64,000 bases of DNA, taken from NCBI RefSeq assembly GCF_030816075.1, contig NZ_JAUSXO010000001.1:434001-498000 (forward strand). Direction: 5' to 3'. The stretch is from Arthrobacter agilis. GTDB taxonomy: Bacteria; Actinomycetota; Actinomycetes; Actinomycetales; Micrococcaceae. Of this stretch, positions 1 to 8,519 are shown piece after piece. The stretch's first letter is position 1. The number at the start of each line of letters is the position of its first letter. Below the pieces are notes generated by a model. The model searched no databases. It was given only the letters and a program-made list of their open reading frames with translations, and was not told the DNA's origin. A program made the position numbers and the translations under genes.

Positions 1-482
1 AGCCCCTCATCCAGAAGGAGTCGGCGAAGATCTACGACCTGCAGAACCCGACGGCGAAGATGTCCAAGTCCGGGCCCTCGCCGGCCGGGCTCGTCAACCT
101 GCTCGACGATCCGAAGACCACCGCCAAGCGCATCCGGTCCGCCGTCACCGACACGGGTACGGAGATCCGGTTCGACCCGGCGGAGAAGCCCGGCATCTCG
201 AACCTGCTCGCCATCTTCTCCGCCCTCTCCGGCCGGTCCATCGCGGACCTCGAGGCGGACTACGAGGGGCGGATGTACGGGCACCTCAAGGTCGACCTCG
301 CCGAGGTCGTCGTCGAGGCGCTGACCCCCGTCCGCACGCGTGCCGAAGAGCTGCTGTCCGATCCCGCAGAGCTCGACCGCCTGCTGGCCAAGGGTGCGGC
401 CAAGGCCCGCGACCTCGCCGCTCCCACGCTCGCCGACGTCTATGCCCGCGTGGGCTTCCTGCCCGGCGCGGGGGCCCTCTGA
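1..482 (+). CDS. trpS: Tryptophanyl-tRNA synthetase, C-terminal part (5' truncated by window)
   Basis: This class I aminoacyl-tRNA synthetase charges tRNA-Trp in the cytoplasm. The frame is open from base 3, so the gene starts before the window and about 160 codons are visible. The K-M-S-K-S signature that binds ATP lies at visible residues 19-23. It is followed by the family's C-terminal helical region, including a D-D-P-K segment and the K-P-G-I-S-N-L-L stretch. The protein ends normally at a TGA. The next gene begins 4 bases downstream, so the two are probably co-transcribed. The family assignment is secure; the catalytic N-terminus cannot be judged. Confidence 0.95.
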   Translation, partial: PLIQKESAKIYDLQNPTAKMSKSGPSPAGLVNLLDDPKTTAKRIRSAVTDTGTEIRFDPAEKPGISNLLAIFSALSGRSIADLEADYEGRMYGHLKVDLAEVVVEALTPVRTRAEELLSDPAELDRLLAKGAAKARDLAAPTLADVYARVGFLPGAGAL

Positions 483-485
483 TCC

Positions 486-1085
486 ATGTGCGCCCCGACC
501 GGTCAGCCCCACGGAGTGGTGACAGCCCTCGCAGGCCCGCGCCCGAGCGGTAGCTGCGTCGGCGTCACCATCCCCATCCCCGAACCCCTCGCCGGCGACC
601 TGGAATCGTGGCGTGGGTCCTTCGGCGATCCGATGGCGGCGGTCGTGCCGCCGCACATCACCCTCATCACGACGACGCCGGCCACCGACTGGGACGAGAC
701 CATCGACCACGTGCGCTCCGTCGCCCGCCGCCAGCGTCCGTTCACGGTGCGCCTGGTCGGCACCGGGTCCTTCCGGCCGGTCTCGCCCGTGGTATTCCTG
801 AACCTCGAGGAGGGGTTCGACGAATGCGTGGCGCTGCACACGCAGCTCCAGGCGGGACCGCTCGACCGCGACCTCGAGTTCCCCTTCCACCCGCACGTCA
901 CGGTGGCCCACGACGTCTCCGAGGCGGGACTGGACGCTGCCGTCGAGGTGCTCCAGGCGTTCGAGGCCTCCTTCGAGGTGCGATCCATGGGACTCTATGA
1001 GCACGTGCCGTCAGGGCTGTGGAAGTTGAGGGAGGAGCTGCACTTTGGCGAAGACGCTGACAGCTCCGAAGCCGCCGCGGGTTGA
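486..1085 (+). CDS. 2H phosphoesterase superfamily protein (2'-5' RNA ligase-like)
   Basis: This 199-residue protein carries the two H-x-T motifs that define the 2H phosphoesterase fold: H57-I-T59 and H137-V-T139. Members hydrolyse or ligate 2',5' or cyclic phosphodiester bonds in RNA or nucleotides; the substrate cannot be told from sequence. The ATG at 486 lies 4 bases after the trpS stop. In-frame GTG codons at 516 and 519 are alternative starts, since the first conserved strand begins after them. The last 41 bases overlap the next gene, which implies translational coupling. The family call is firm and the biological role is unknown. Confidence 0.8.
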   Translation: MCAPTGQPHGVVTALAGPRPSGSCVGVTIPIPEPLAGDLESWRGSFGDPMAAVVPPHITLITTTPATDWDETIDHVRSVARRQRPFTVRLVGTGSFRPVSPVVFLNLEEGFDECVALHTQLQAGPLDRDLEFPFHPHVTVAHDVSEAGLDAAVEVLQAFEASFEVRSMGLYEHVPSGLWKLREELHFGEDADSSEAAAG

Positions 1086-2175
1086 CCAGCCGTCACCCGC
1101 CAGCCTGACCGACCTGCAGCACCGGGTCATCGACGCCCAGGTCAAGGTCGGCCGGCTGACCCGGTCCGGGACCGGGGGAGCGGAGCTCCTGTTCGCCCGG
1201 GTGGACCTCGCCCTGTGCCGGTTCTTCACCCTGCGGCCCGTGCGGGTGTTCGTGCTCTACAACGAGCGGCGCGGGCCTCTGATGGCCGCGGGTCTGGCCT
1301 ACCGCCTGTTCTTCGCGATCGCCGCGCTCCTGTTCGTCGGCTTCGCGACCTTCGGGCTCGTGATCGCCGGCAACGAGGCGCTGCGGGGCATCGTCATCGA
1401 CGCCCTGGCCCAGGCCGTACCGGGACTGATCACCGTGGAGGGGCGGGGCGGGCTGGTGGAGCCCGACGCCCTCTTCAGCGAGACGACCGGCTTCGGCATC
1501 ACCCTGCTCGTCTCCTCCGTCGTCACGCTCGCCACGTCGCTCGGCTGGGTGTCCGGCATGCGGGAGGCCATGCGCGGCATCTTCGACCTTGCGCCCGTCA
1601 TGGGCAACCCCGTGCTGATCAAGGTCAAGGACCTGCTCACGCTCGCCCTGCTGGCCGTCGTCATGCTCGTGACCACCGTGCTCGGGGTGCTCGCGAACGA
1701 CACGCTCGGTGCGCTGCTCGCACTGCTGAACCTGGACTCCGTGAGCCGGGTGCTGACGCAGCTCGCCGGATTCGCGGTGATGGTCATCCTCGACACGCTC
1801 GTGGCCGTGGTCCTGCTGCACAGCGCGTCCGCCATCGAGATGCCCCGCGTGTCACTGCTGCAGGGCGCGGTGATCGCCGGGATCGGCAGCACCATCCTGC
1901 GGACCTTCTCGACGCTCCTGCTGTCCGGGCTCGGCCGGAACGCCATCCTGCTGCAGTTCGCGGTGATCCTGGGCCTCTTCGTCTGGTTCTTCTTCCTCAG
2001 CCAGGTGTACCTGCTCGCCGCGTCCTGGAGCGCCGTGAGCGCGGCCGACCTGCAACAGGCGAGCGACCGCGACCACGGCGCGAAGGCCGGGAGCCTGGTC
2101 CGGCGCAGCCTGATCGGCCGGAACCTGATCCGGCGGGGCCTCATCCCGCGCGGCCGCCGCAAGAAGCACACCTGA
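1045..2175 (+). CDS. YihY/BrkB family membrane protein
   Basis: This 376-residue protein has about six hydrophobic helices between residues 85 and 330. It has the YihY feature of a long basic N-terminus before the first helix, with a conserved-looking G-L-A-Y-R-L-F-F segment around residues 78-85. YihY proteins sit in the cytoplasmic membrane. The old link to tRNA processing (ribonuclease BN) was withdrawn, and their function is not settled. The start is a TTG at 1045 with a strong G-G-G-A-G-G-A-G ribosome site 7 bases upstream, inside the preceding gene. The tail is very basic (R/K-rich). A strong hairpin follows. Confidence 0.8.
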   Translation: MAKTLTAPKPPRVDQPSPASLTDLQHRVIDAQVKVGRLTRSGTGGAELLFARVDLALCRFFTLRPVRVFVLYNERRGPLMAAGLAYRLFFAIAALLFVGFATFGLVIAGNEALRGIVIDALAQAVPGLITVEGRGGLVEPDALFSETTGFGITLLVSSVVTLATSLGWVSGMREAMRGIFDLAPVMGNPVLIKVKDLLTLALLAVVMLVTTVLGVLANDTLGALLALLNLDSVSRVLTQLAGFAVMVILDTLVAVVLLHSASAIEMPRVSLLQGAVIAGIGSTILRTFSTLLLSGLGRNAILLQFAVILGLFVWFFFLSQVYLLAASWSAVSAADLQQASDRDHGAKAGSLVRRSLIGRNLIRRGLIPRGRRKKHT

Positions 2176-2189
2176 CCCCGTAGACGCGG

Positions 2190-2223
2190 AGAAGGGCGGC
2201 CCCGTCACCGGGGCCGCCCTTCT
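2190..2223. terminator. Bidirectional hairpin terminator between brkB-like gene and sdhB
   Basis: A perfect 14-bp stem (2190-2203 with 2210-2223) encloses a 6-base loop. It lies between the convergent ends of the YihY gene (stop 2175) and sdhB (stop 2260). The stem ends in an A/T step on each side, so it can work in both directions. Confidence 0.85.
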
Positions 2224-2259
2224 CCTGCCGGCGTCACCGGCGGTGGTTCGTCGCGTCGA

Positions 2260-3048
2260 TCAGATCTTGCGGGTCAGGATGGCCTGCTTGACCTCGGAGA
2301 TCGCCTTCGTGACCTGGATGCCGCGGGGGCACGCCTCGGAGCAGTTGAAGGTGGTCCGGCAACGCCAGACGCCTTCCTTGTCGTTGAGGATCTCGAGGCG
2401 CATGTCCCCGGCGTCGTCACGCGAGTCGAAGATGAAGCGGTGCGCGTTCACGATCGCCGCGGGACCGAAGTACTGGCCGTCGGTCCAGAAGACGGGGCAG
2501 GACGACGTGCACGCCGCGCAGAGGATGCACTTGGTGGTGTCGTCGTAGCGGTCGCGCTCCTCGGCGGACTGCAGGCGCTCCTTCGCGGGCTCGTGGCCCT
2601 TGCTGATCAGGAACGGCATGATCTCGCGGTAGGACTGGAAGAAGGGCTCCATGTCCACGATCAGGTCCTTCTCCACGGGGAGGCCCTTGATGGGCTCCAC
2701 GAGGATGGGCTTGGACGTGTCGAGGTCCTTCAGCAGGGTCTTGCAGGCGAGGCGGTTGCGGCCGTTGATGCGCATGGCGTCGGAGCCGCAGACACCGTGC
2801 GCGCAGGAGCGGCGGAACGACACGGAGCCGTCGTGCTCCCACTTGACCTTGTGCAGTGCGTCGAGCACGCGGTCCGTGCCGTACATGGTCAGCTTCCACT
2901 CGTCCCAGTGGGCCTCGTCGGAGACCTCGGGGTTGTAGCGGCGGACCTTCAGGGTGATGTCGAACGTGGGGATCTCTCCACCGCCGCCGACGCCGGGTGC
3001 GAGCTCGACCTTGGAGGCCGGCTCCTTTTCCATCGTTTCGGTGCTCAT
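2260..3048 (-). CDS. sdhB: Succinate dehydrogenase iron-sulfur subunit
   Basis: SdhB passes electrons from the flavin of SdhA to menaquinone in the membrane anchor. All cluster ligands are visible in 262 residues. The [2Fe-2S] cluster uses C82, C87 and C102, with D90 in place of a fourth cysteine, as in many SDHs. The [4Fe-4S] and [3Fe-4S] clusters use C174, C177, C180, C184 and C230, C236, C240. The start ATG overlaps the sdhA stop by one base (ATGA), so translation is coupled. It is the last gene of sdhCDAB. Confidence 0.97.
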   Translation of the reverse strand: MSTETMEKEPASKVELAPGVGGGGEIPTFDITLKVRRYNPEVSDEAHWDEWKLTMYGTDRVLDALHKVKWEHDGSVSFRRSCAHGVCGSDAMRINGRNRLACKTLLKDLDTSKPILVEPIKGLPVEKDLIVDMEPFFQSYREIMPFLISKGHEPAKERLQSAEERDRYDDTTKCILCAACTSSCPVFWTDGQYFGPAAIVNAHRFIFDSRDDAGDMRLEILNDKEGVWRCRTTFNCSEACPRGIQVTKAISEVKQAILTRKI

Positions 3049-4826
3049 CAGTACTTACGCTCCATGGGCTGGTATCGGGTGAAGATAACCGGTTTGGTCT
3101 CAAGGCGGACGCCGCTGGTCTCGGTGGCGCTGGGGTCCTTGTAGGCCATGGAATGGGTCATGAAATTCTCGTCGTCCCGCTCGGGGTAGTCCTCGCGGAA
3201 GTGTCCGCCGCGCGACTCCTTGCGGTGCAGGGCCGCCGCGGTCATGACCTTCGCCATGTCGAGGAGGAACCCGAGCTCCACGGCTTCGAGCAGATCCAGG
3301 TTGAACCGCTTGCCCTTGTCCTGCACCGTGATGCGCGTGTAGCGCTCCTCCAGAGTATCGATGACACGCAGTGCCTCGAGCAGTGTCTCCTCGGTACGGA
3401 ACACCTGGACGTTGGCGTCCATGATGTCCTGCAGTTCCTTGCGGATCAGCGCGACGCGCTCTCCACCCTCGGAGCTGCGGGCCCGGTTGAGGAGTTCCTC
3501 CGTCTCCACCGTGGGGTTCTCGGGGATCTCGACGAAGTCGGCGGTGAGCGCGTACTGCGCGGCGGCGATGCCGGCACGCTTGCCGAAGACGTTGATGTCG
3601 AGCAGCGAGTTGGTGCCGAGGCGGTTGGATCCGTGGACGGACACGCAGGCCACTTCGCCGGCCGCGTACAGCCCGGGTACCACGGTGTCGTTGTCCGCCA
3701 GCACCTCGGCCTGGATGTTGGTCGGGATGCCGCCCATGGCGTAGTGGGCCGTGGGGAAGACCGGCACCGGTTCCGTGTAGGGCTCCACACCGAGGTAGGT
3801 GCGGGCGAACTCGGTGATGTCCGGGAGCTTCGCATCGATGTGCGCGGGCTCCAGGTGCGTCAGGTCGAGCAGGACGTAGTCCTTGTTGGGGCCGGCGCCG
3901 CGGCCCTCGCGTACCTCGTTGGCCATGGACCGCGCGACGATGTCGCGGGGTGCCAGGTCCTTGATGGTGGGGGCGTAGCGCTCCATGAAACGCTCACCCT
4001 CCGAGTTGCGGAGGATCGCGCCCTCGCCGCGTGCGGCCTCGGAGAGCAGGATGCCCAGCCCGGCGAGGCCGGTCGGGTGGAACTGGAAGAACTCCATGTC
4101 CTCGAGGGGGATGCCGCGGCGGAACGCGATGCCCATGCCGTCGCCGGTGAGCGTGTGGGCGTTCGAGGTGGTCTTGTAGACCTTGCCGACGCCGCCGGAG
4201 GCGAAGACGACCGACTTGGCCTGGAAGACGTGCAGTTCGCCCGAGGCGAGGTCGTAGGAGACGACGCCGGCCACGCGCTTCTGAAGGCGGGTCTCGCCGT
4301 CGACGGTGACTTCCTCGTCGACCATCAGCAGGTCGAGGACGTAGTACTCGTTGTAGAACTCGACGTTGTGCTTGACGCAGTTTTGATAGAGCGTCTGCAG
4401 GATCATGTGTCCGGTGCGGTCGGCGGCGTAGCAGGACCTGCGGACCGGAGCCTTGCCGTGGTCCCGCGTGTGCCCGCCGAAGCGGCGCTGGTCGATGCGT
4501 CCCTCCGGGGTGCGGTTGAAGGGCAGGCCCATCTTCTCGAGGTCGAGGACGGCCTCGATGGCTTCCTTCGCCATCACCTCGGCGGCGTCCTGGTCGACGA
4601 GGTAGTCACCGCCCTTGACGGTGTCGAAGGTGTGCCACTCCCAGTTGTCCTCCTCGACGTTGGCGAGGGCCGCGCACATACCGCCCTGCGCGGCACCCGT
4701 GTGGGAGCGGGTGGGGTAGAGCTTCGTCAGGACGGCCGTACGGGCCCGCTGGCCCGATTCGATGGCTGCGCGCATCCCTGCGCCACCGGCGCCGACGATG
4801 ACGACGTCGTACTTGTGGACCTGCAT
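3048..4826 (-). CDS. sdhA: Succinate dehydrogenase flavoprotein subunit
   Basis: SdhA oxidises succinate to fumarate with covalently bound FAD. From the chosen start it has 592 residues, normal for actinobacterial SdhA. The FAD-binding G12-A-G-G-A-G17 motif and the R-S-H42-T-G-A-A-Q-G-G segment carrying the FAD-linking histidine are present. The frame is open 21 codons further upstream (to 4889), but M at 4826 is preferred. An A-A-A-G-A-G ribosome site sits just before it, and the dinucleotide-binding strand should begin within a few residues. The 115-base gap to sdhD is long for this operon. Confidence 0.96.
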   Translation of the reverse strand: MQVHKYDVVIVGAGGAGMRAAIESGQRARTAVLTKLYPTRSHTGAAQGGMCAALANVEEDNWEWHTFDTVKGGDYLVDQDAAEVMAKEAIEAVLDLEKMGLPFNRTPEGRIDQRRFGGHTRDHGKAPVRRSCYAADRTGHMILQTLYQNCVKHNVEFYNEYYVLDLLMVDEEVTVDGETRLQKRVAGVVSYDLASGELHVFQAKSVVFASGGVGKVYKTTSNAHTLTGDGMGIAFRRGIPLEDMEFFQFHPTGLAGLGILLSEAARGEGAILRNSEGERFMERYAPTIKDLAPRDIVARSMANEVREGRGAGPNKDYVLLDLTHLEPAHIDAKLPDITEFARTYLGVEPYTEPVPVFPTAHYAMGGIPTNIQAEVLADNDTVVPGLYAAGEVACVSVHGSNRLGTNSLLDINVFGKRAGIAAAQYALTADFVEIPENPTVETEELLNRARSSEGGERVALIRKELQDIMDANVQVFRTEETLLEALRVIDTLEERYTRITVQDKGKRFNLDLLEAVELGFLLDMAKVMTAAALHRKESRGGHFREDYPERDDENFMTHSMAYKDPSATETSGVRLETKPVIFTRYQPMERKY

Positions 4827-4941
4827 GCTGGTCGCTCTTTCTGTTGAAACCGGTGTCGGTGCATGGGGGCGCTCCGATGAGCCTGCCACGCGGGGGCTGC
4901 CGGGAACCGGCAGGTACTTCGGGTAGTGCTACGGAGCAGTA

Positions 4942-5409
4942 CTACGGGGTGGGGCAGTAGTCGGCGACGTGGGCGACGCCGTCGATCACGGGGCACGGAT
5001 CGAAGGTGAAGATCACGAGGGTGCCGAGGACCACGATGACGAGGGTCGCCGTGTAGAGCACGCCCTTGAGCCACATGCGGGTGCTGTTCTTGTCCGCGTA
5101 GTCGTTGATGATCACGCGGATACCGTTGGTCCCGTGCAGCATGGCGAGCCACAGCATCGTGAGGTCCCAGATCTGCCAGAACGGGCTGGCCCACTTGCCG
5201 GCCACGAAGCCGAAGTCGATCCCGCTGATGCCGTCACCGGCGACGAGATTGACGTACAGGTGGACGAAGATCAGCACGACGAGGATGGCGCCCGAGATGC
5301 GCATGAACAGCCACGCGACCATCTCGAAGTTGCTGCGCGAGCTGGTGGTGCGCGAGTAGCCCGGTGCGACGCGCCCGGAGCGGGGGGTTTCGATGATTGG
5401 GGTAGCCAT
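4942..5409 (-). CDS. sdhD: Succinate dehydrogenase membrane anchor subunit
   Basis: This 155-residue protein has three hydrophobic helices (about residues 28-55, 75-105 and 115-140). It carries the conserved anchor features R38-I-S-G in helix I and the L-H-G-T-N-G-I-R segment after helix II, whose histidine and arginine are expected near the quinone or haem site. Together with SdhC it binds haem b and reduces menaquinone. It follows sdhC by 5 bases and is read before sdhA. The short cysteine-containing tail is unremarkable. Confidence 0.93.
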   Translation of the reverse strand: MATPIIETPRSGRVAPGYSRTTSSRSNFEMVAWLFMRISGAILVVLIFVHLYVNLVAGDGISGIDFGFVAGKWASPFWQIWDLTMLWLAMLHGTNGIRVIINDYADKNSTRMWLKGVLYTATLVIVVLGTLVIFTFDPCPVIDGVAHVADYCPTP

Positions 5410-5414
5410 GGGTC

Positions 5415-5798
5415 CTAACCTCCGAAGACGTGCGTGAGATGGCGGATCGAGAAGGCGATCATGACGACGGCCCAGACGCCGACGACGCTCCAGAGCATCT
5501 GGCGGTGGTACTTGGGGCCCTTCTTCCAGAAGTCCACGAGGATCAACCGGATGCCGTTGAAGGCATGGAACATGATCGCCGCGACGAGGCCGAGCTCCCC
5601 GAGACCCATGATCGGGTTCTTGTAGGAGGCGATGACGGCGTCATAGGCTTCGGGCGACACCCGGACGAGCGACGTGTCCAGCACGTGGACCAGGAGGAAG
5701 AAGAAAATCACTACCCCGGTGATGCGGTGGGCCACCCAGGACCACTGGCCCTCCCGCCCACGGTAGAGGGTGCCCGCTGGTGTCAGTGTCTTCGGCAT
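5415..5798 (-). CDS. sdhC: Succinate dehydrogenase cytochrome b556 subunit
   Basis: This 127-residue protein has three transmembrane helices. It carries the SdhC hallmarks W-V-A-H24-R-I-T-G before helix I, a second histidine (H38) in helix I and M-F-H78-A-F-N-G-I-R in helix II; histidines of this kind ligate haem b in the family. The start at 5798 is chosen over an open frame reaching 5912. It has a strong G-G-G-A-G-G ribosome site, and the likely promoter lies at 5884-5912, inside the longer frame. First gene of sdhCDAB. Confidence 0.94.
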   Translation of the reverse strand: MPKTLTPAGTLYRGREGQWSWVAHRITGVVIFFFLLVHVLDTSLVRVSPEAYDAVIASYKNPIMGLGELGLVAAIMFHAFNGIRLILVDFWKKGPKYHRQMLWSVVGVWAVVMIAFSIRHLTHVFGG

Positions 5799-5883
5799 TG
5801 AAATTACCTCCCTGCATCGCCCGGGCGTTAGCGCGATATACGCAGGGATCACGCCGGTGCGACAGCACTCTTCCGATAAGAAT

Positions 5884-5912
5884 AATCTAGGCCGGTGACA
5901 GTCCCCGTTCAA
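5884..5912 (-). promoter_or_regulatory. Sigma70-type promoter of sdhCDAB
   Basis: On the minus strand a TTGAAC -35 box (5907-5912) lies exactly 17 bp before a TAGATT -10 box (5884-5889). Transcription should begin near 5877 and give an 80-base leader before sdhC. This is one of the two best -35/-10 pairs in the window. Confidence 0.75.
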
Positions 5913-5959
5913 TTTAGGGGCCCCTTCCCTGTGACCTTGTTAACACCGGCGTCGGCAGC

Positions 5960-5995
5960 GGCATCCGCGTCGGCATTCGCGTCCGCATCCGCTCC
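5960..5995. repeat. Three degenerate 12-base tandem repeats
   Basis: Units GGCATCCGCGTC, GGCATTCGCGTC and CGCATCCGCTCC stand head to tail at 5960, 5972 and 5984, in the divergent space between sdhC and manC. No protein-coding role is evident. Confidence 0.6.
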
Positions 5996-6034
5996 GGTGC
6001 CGGCGCCGCGTGAAGGCCTGTGACGCCGCCCGAC

Positions 6035-6046
6035 GGAACCGGTTCC
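6035..6046. promoter_or_regulatory. Perfect 12-bp palindrome upstream of manC
   Basis: GGAACCGGTTCC reads the same on both strands. It covers positions -36 to -25 relative to the predicted leaderless start of manC, where a regulator would block or recruit RNA polymerase. No known regulator is inferred. Confidence 0.4.
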
Positions 6047-6057
6047 CGTGCGTCGGT

Positions 6058-6063
6058 TACCGT
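6058..6063 (+). promoter_or_regulatory. -10 box for leaderless manC mRNA
   Basis: TACCGT lies 7 bases before the manC ATG with no Shine-Dalgarno sequence between, so the transcript probably begins at the start codon. Confidence 0.55.
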
Positions 6064-6070
6064 GGAAGCG

Positions 6071-7210
6071 ATGAATACCGAGAGGGCCGCTGGCCAGACC
6101 CCCGACAACGCGCTGGACCGCTTCCACGGCGTCATCCCCGCGGGAGGCACGGGCACGCGCCTGTGGCCGCTCTCGCGGGCCGCCGCCCCCAAGTTCCTGC
6201 ATGACCTCACCGGTTCCGGCAGCACCCTGATCCGCGCGACGTACGACCGCCTCCGCCCCCTGTGCGACGGCCGCACCATGGTGGTCACGGGCATCGTGCA
6301 CCGCCGCGCCGTCCTCGAGCAGCTGCCCGAGATCGACGACATGAACCTCGTCCTCGAATCCGAGCCGAAGGACTCCGGCGCGGCGATCGGGCTGGCCGCC
6401 GCCATCCTCCACCAGCGGGATCCGAGCATCATCATGGGGTCCTTCGCCGCCGACCAGGTCATCGCGCCCGTGGACGTCTTCCAGGACGCCGTCCGCGAGG
6501 CCATCCACACGGCAGCCCGCGGGTACATCGTCACCATCGGCATCAAGCCGACCCACGCCTCCACCGGGTTCGGCTACATCCGGGCCGGCGAGTCCCTCGC
6601 GGCCGAGGGGGCGCCCAGCGCCCGCGCCGTCATCGAGTTCGTCGAGAAGCCCTCGCAGGAGGTCGCCGACGGGTACATCGAGAGCGGCAACTACTCGTGG
6701 AACGCGGGCATGTTCGTGGCGCCCGTCGACCTCATGCTCAAGCACCTGTCCGCCAACGAGCCCGCGCTCTACGCGGGCCTGATGGAGATCGCCGAGGCGT
6801 GGGACACGCCGCAGCGAGTCAAGGTGGCCCGCCGGGTCTGGCCGACCCTCCCGAAGATCGCCATCGACTACGCCGTCGCGGAGCCCGCCGCCGCGGCCGG
6901 TGACGTCGCCATGATCCCCGGGGTCTTCAACTGGGACGACGTCGGCGACTTCGCCGCGATCGGCCGCCTGAACCCCGCGGAGGAGAACAGCGAGCTCACG
7001 GTGATGGGGGAGGGCGCGCGCGTCTTCTCCGAGAACGCCTCCGGCATCGTGGTCTCGGACACCAAGCGCGTGATCGCGCTGATCGGGATCGACGACGTCG
7101 TCATCGTCGACACCCCCGACGCGCTCCTCGTCACCACCAAGGAGCACGCCCAGGAGGTCAAGAAGGCCGTCGAGCGCCTGCGGGCGAGCGGCGACACCGA
7201 CGTCCTCTGA
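6071..7210 (+). CDS. manC: Mannose-1-phosphate guanylyltransferase (GDP-mannose pyrophosphorylase)
   Basis: The enzyme joins GTP and mannose-1-phosphate into GDP-mannose, the donor for mannosylated glycans and lipids. The 379 residues have the nucleotidyltransferase signature G25-G-T-G-T-R-L-W-P33 and the F-V-E-K-P sugar-phosphate segment near residue 197. An N-F/Y-S-W-N-A-G-M-F stretch follows, typical of this family. The start at 6071 is preferred over the longer frame (6020) because a -10 box sits 7 bases before it. It lacks the C-terminal isomerase domain of bifunctional enzymes; a separate manA is at 57181-58524. It works before mannosyltransferases in the cytoplasm. Confidence 0.92.
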   Translation: MNTERAAGQTPDNALDRFHGVIPAGGTGTRLWPLSRAAAPKFLHDLTGSGSTLIRATYDRLRPLCDGRTMVVTGIVHRRAVLEQLPEIDDMNLVLESEPKDSGAAIGLAAAILHQRDPSIIMGSFAADQVIAPVDVFQDAVREAIHTAARGYIVTIGIKPTHASTGFGYIRAGESLAAEGAPSARAVIEFVEKPSQEVADGYIESGNYSWNAGMFVAPVDLMLKHLSANEPALYAGLMEIAEAWDTPQRVKVARRVWPTLPKIAIDYAVAEPAAAAGDVAMIPGVFNWDDVGDFAAIGRLNPAEENSELTVMGEGARVFSENASGIVVSDTKRVIALIGIDDVVIVDTPDALLVTTKEHAQEVKKAVERLRASGDTDVL

Positions 7211-7220
7211 CGCCGTGGCG

Positions 7221-7282
7221 CCCACCCGGGTCCCGCGGGAGGGCGATCTGTCGAACACGGCGCCTGCGCGGACCCGGGTGGG
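7221..7282. repeat. 13-bp perfect inverted repeat after manC
   Basis: Arms 7221-7233 and 7270-7282 (CCCACCCGGGTCC and its complement) are separated by 36 bases. The distal arm lies just upstream of the next gene's -10 box. It could be a long-looped terminator for manC or a binding site. No U-run follows. Confidence 0.4.
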
Positions 7283-7301
7283 GAGCCCGGCCCCGGGTCG
7301 G

Positions 7302-7307
7302 TAGGCT
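7302..7307 (+). promoter_or_regulatory. -10 box for leaderless amidohydrolase mRNA
   Basis: TAGGCT is followed by 6 bases and then the GTG start at 7314. Confidence 0.55.
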
Positions 7308-7313
7308 GAGGGA

Positions 7314-8519
7314 GTGGATACGTTCATCACTCAGAGTTCACCGACCTCCCGGGTGGGGGCCTCCCTCGAGCAGTTCCACAACGAGCTGATCGGGATCCGC
7401 CGCGATCTGCACCGGCATCCGGAGCTCTCCTACAAGGAGCACCGCACCACCGACGTCCTCGTGGCCCGGCTCGAGCAGGCGGGGCTCGCGCCCCGGCGCC
7501 TCGAGGGCACCGGCGCGTTCGTCGACATCGGCCGCGGACCGCTCCGCCTGGCATTGCGCGCGGACATCGACGCACTGCCGATCATCGAGGAGACCGGACT
7601 CCCGTTCGCCTCTGCCTCGACGGGCGTGACCCACGCCTGCGGGCACGACATCCACACGACCGTGATGCTCGGCGTCGCGCTCGTCCTCGCCGGGCTCGAC
7701 GCCGAGGAGGCGCTGCCCGGCACGGTGCGGATCATCTTCCAGCCCGCCGAGGAGCTGATGCCCGGCGGTGCGCTCGACGTGATCGCCCAGGGCGTCCTCG
7801 CCGGCGTCCCGCGCATCCTGGCGCTGCACTGCGACCCGAGGATCGACGTCGGTTCCGTGGGAACCCGCATCGGCGCCATCACCTCCGCGTCGGACACCAT
7901 CCGGGTCGAGCTCAGCGGCAGGGGTGGCCACACCTCGCGCCCCCACCTGACCGAGGACCTCGTCTTCGCGCTCGCGTCCATCGCCGTGAACGTCCCCGCC
8001 GTCCTGTCGCGCCGGATCGACGTCCGCAGCGCGGTGTCGGTGGTCTGGGGGCAGATCCACGCCGGTTCCGCCCCGAACGCCATCCCCGCCCACGGCTTCA
8101 TGTCCGGGACCCTGCGCTGCCTCGACGGCGAGGCCTGGCACTCCGCGGGCGAGCTGCTCGACCGCGCCGTGCGCGAGGTGGCGGCCCCGTTCGGCGTGGA
8201 CGTCAAGCTCGAGCACATCCGCGGGGTGCCGCCGGTGGTGAACCAGGAGGCCGAAACCGGTCTGCTGGAGGCCGCGGCGCGCGCGGAGCTCGGCTCGCAC
8301 GCCGTCGTCCTCACCCCGCAGTCCATGGGCGGGGAGGATTTCGCGTGGATGACGCAGGAGGTGCCCGGCGCCATGATGCGGCTCGGGACGCGCACCCCGG
8401 GCGGCGAGACGTTCGACCTGCACCGGGGCGACTACGCGCCGGACGAGCGGGCCATCGGCTGCGGCGTCCGCGTCATGGCGGCCGCCGCCCTGCGGGTCGT
8501 GTTCGGGGACGACGACTGA
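7314..8519 (+). CDS. M20 family amidohydrolase (zinc metallopeptidase)
   Basis: This 401-residue cytosolic hydrolase belongs to the M20D group (aminoacylase, hippurate hydrolase and indole-acetyl-amino acid hydrolase type). It shows R-H-P-E-L-S near residue 35, the metal-binding H107-A-C-G-H111-D112, the catalytic pair in F-Q-P-A-E146-E147, A-L-H-C-D near 174 and G-G-E-D-F-A near 344. A cysteine in the H-A-C-G-H motif is usual in this subgroup. The enzyme removes an acyl group from an amino-acid amide; the true substrate cannot be read from sequence. The gene is alone between manC and the nucleoside cluster and appears to have its own promoter. Confidence 0.88.
   Translation: MDTFITQSSPTSRVGASLEQFHNELIGIRRDLHRHPELSYKEHRTTDVLVARLEQAGLAPRRLEGTGAFVDIGRGPLRLALRADIDALPIIEETGLPFASASTGVTHACGHDIHTTVMLGVALVLAGLDAEEALPGTVRIIFQPAEELMPGGALDVIAQGVLAGVPRILALHCDPRIDVGSVGTRIGAITSASDTIRVELSGRGGHTSRPHLTEDLVFALASIAVNVPAVLSRRIDVRSAVSVVWGQIHAGSAPNAIPAHGFMSGTLRCLDGEAWHSAGELLDRAVREVAAPFGVDVKLEHIRGVPPVVNQEAETGLLEAAARAELGSHAVVLTPQSMGGEDFAWMTQEVPGAMMRLGTRTPGGETFDLHRGDYAPDERAIGCGVRVMAAAALRVVFGDDD

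Noticed and set aside
2997-4847. 616-codon open frame on the plus strand opposite sdhA
   Set aside because: It is a GC-bias shadow: low-complexity H/G/D/V/L-rich translation with no family match, lying exactly opposite a gene with complete FAD and catalytic motifs.
5960-5995. Tandem 12-mers as a possible CRISPR or minisatellite
   Set aside because: Only three degenerate units without spacers. No cas genes are present in the window.
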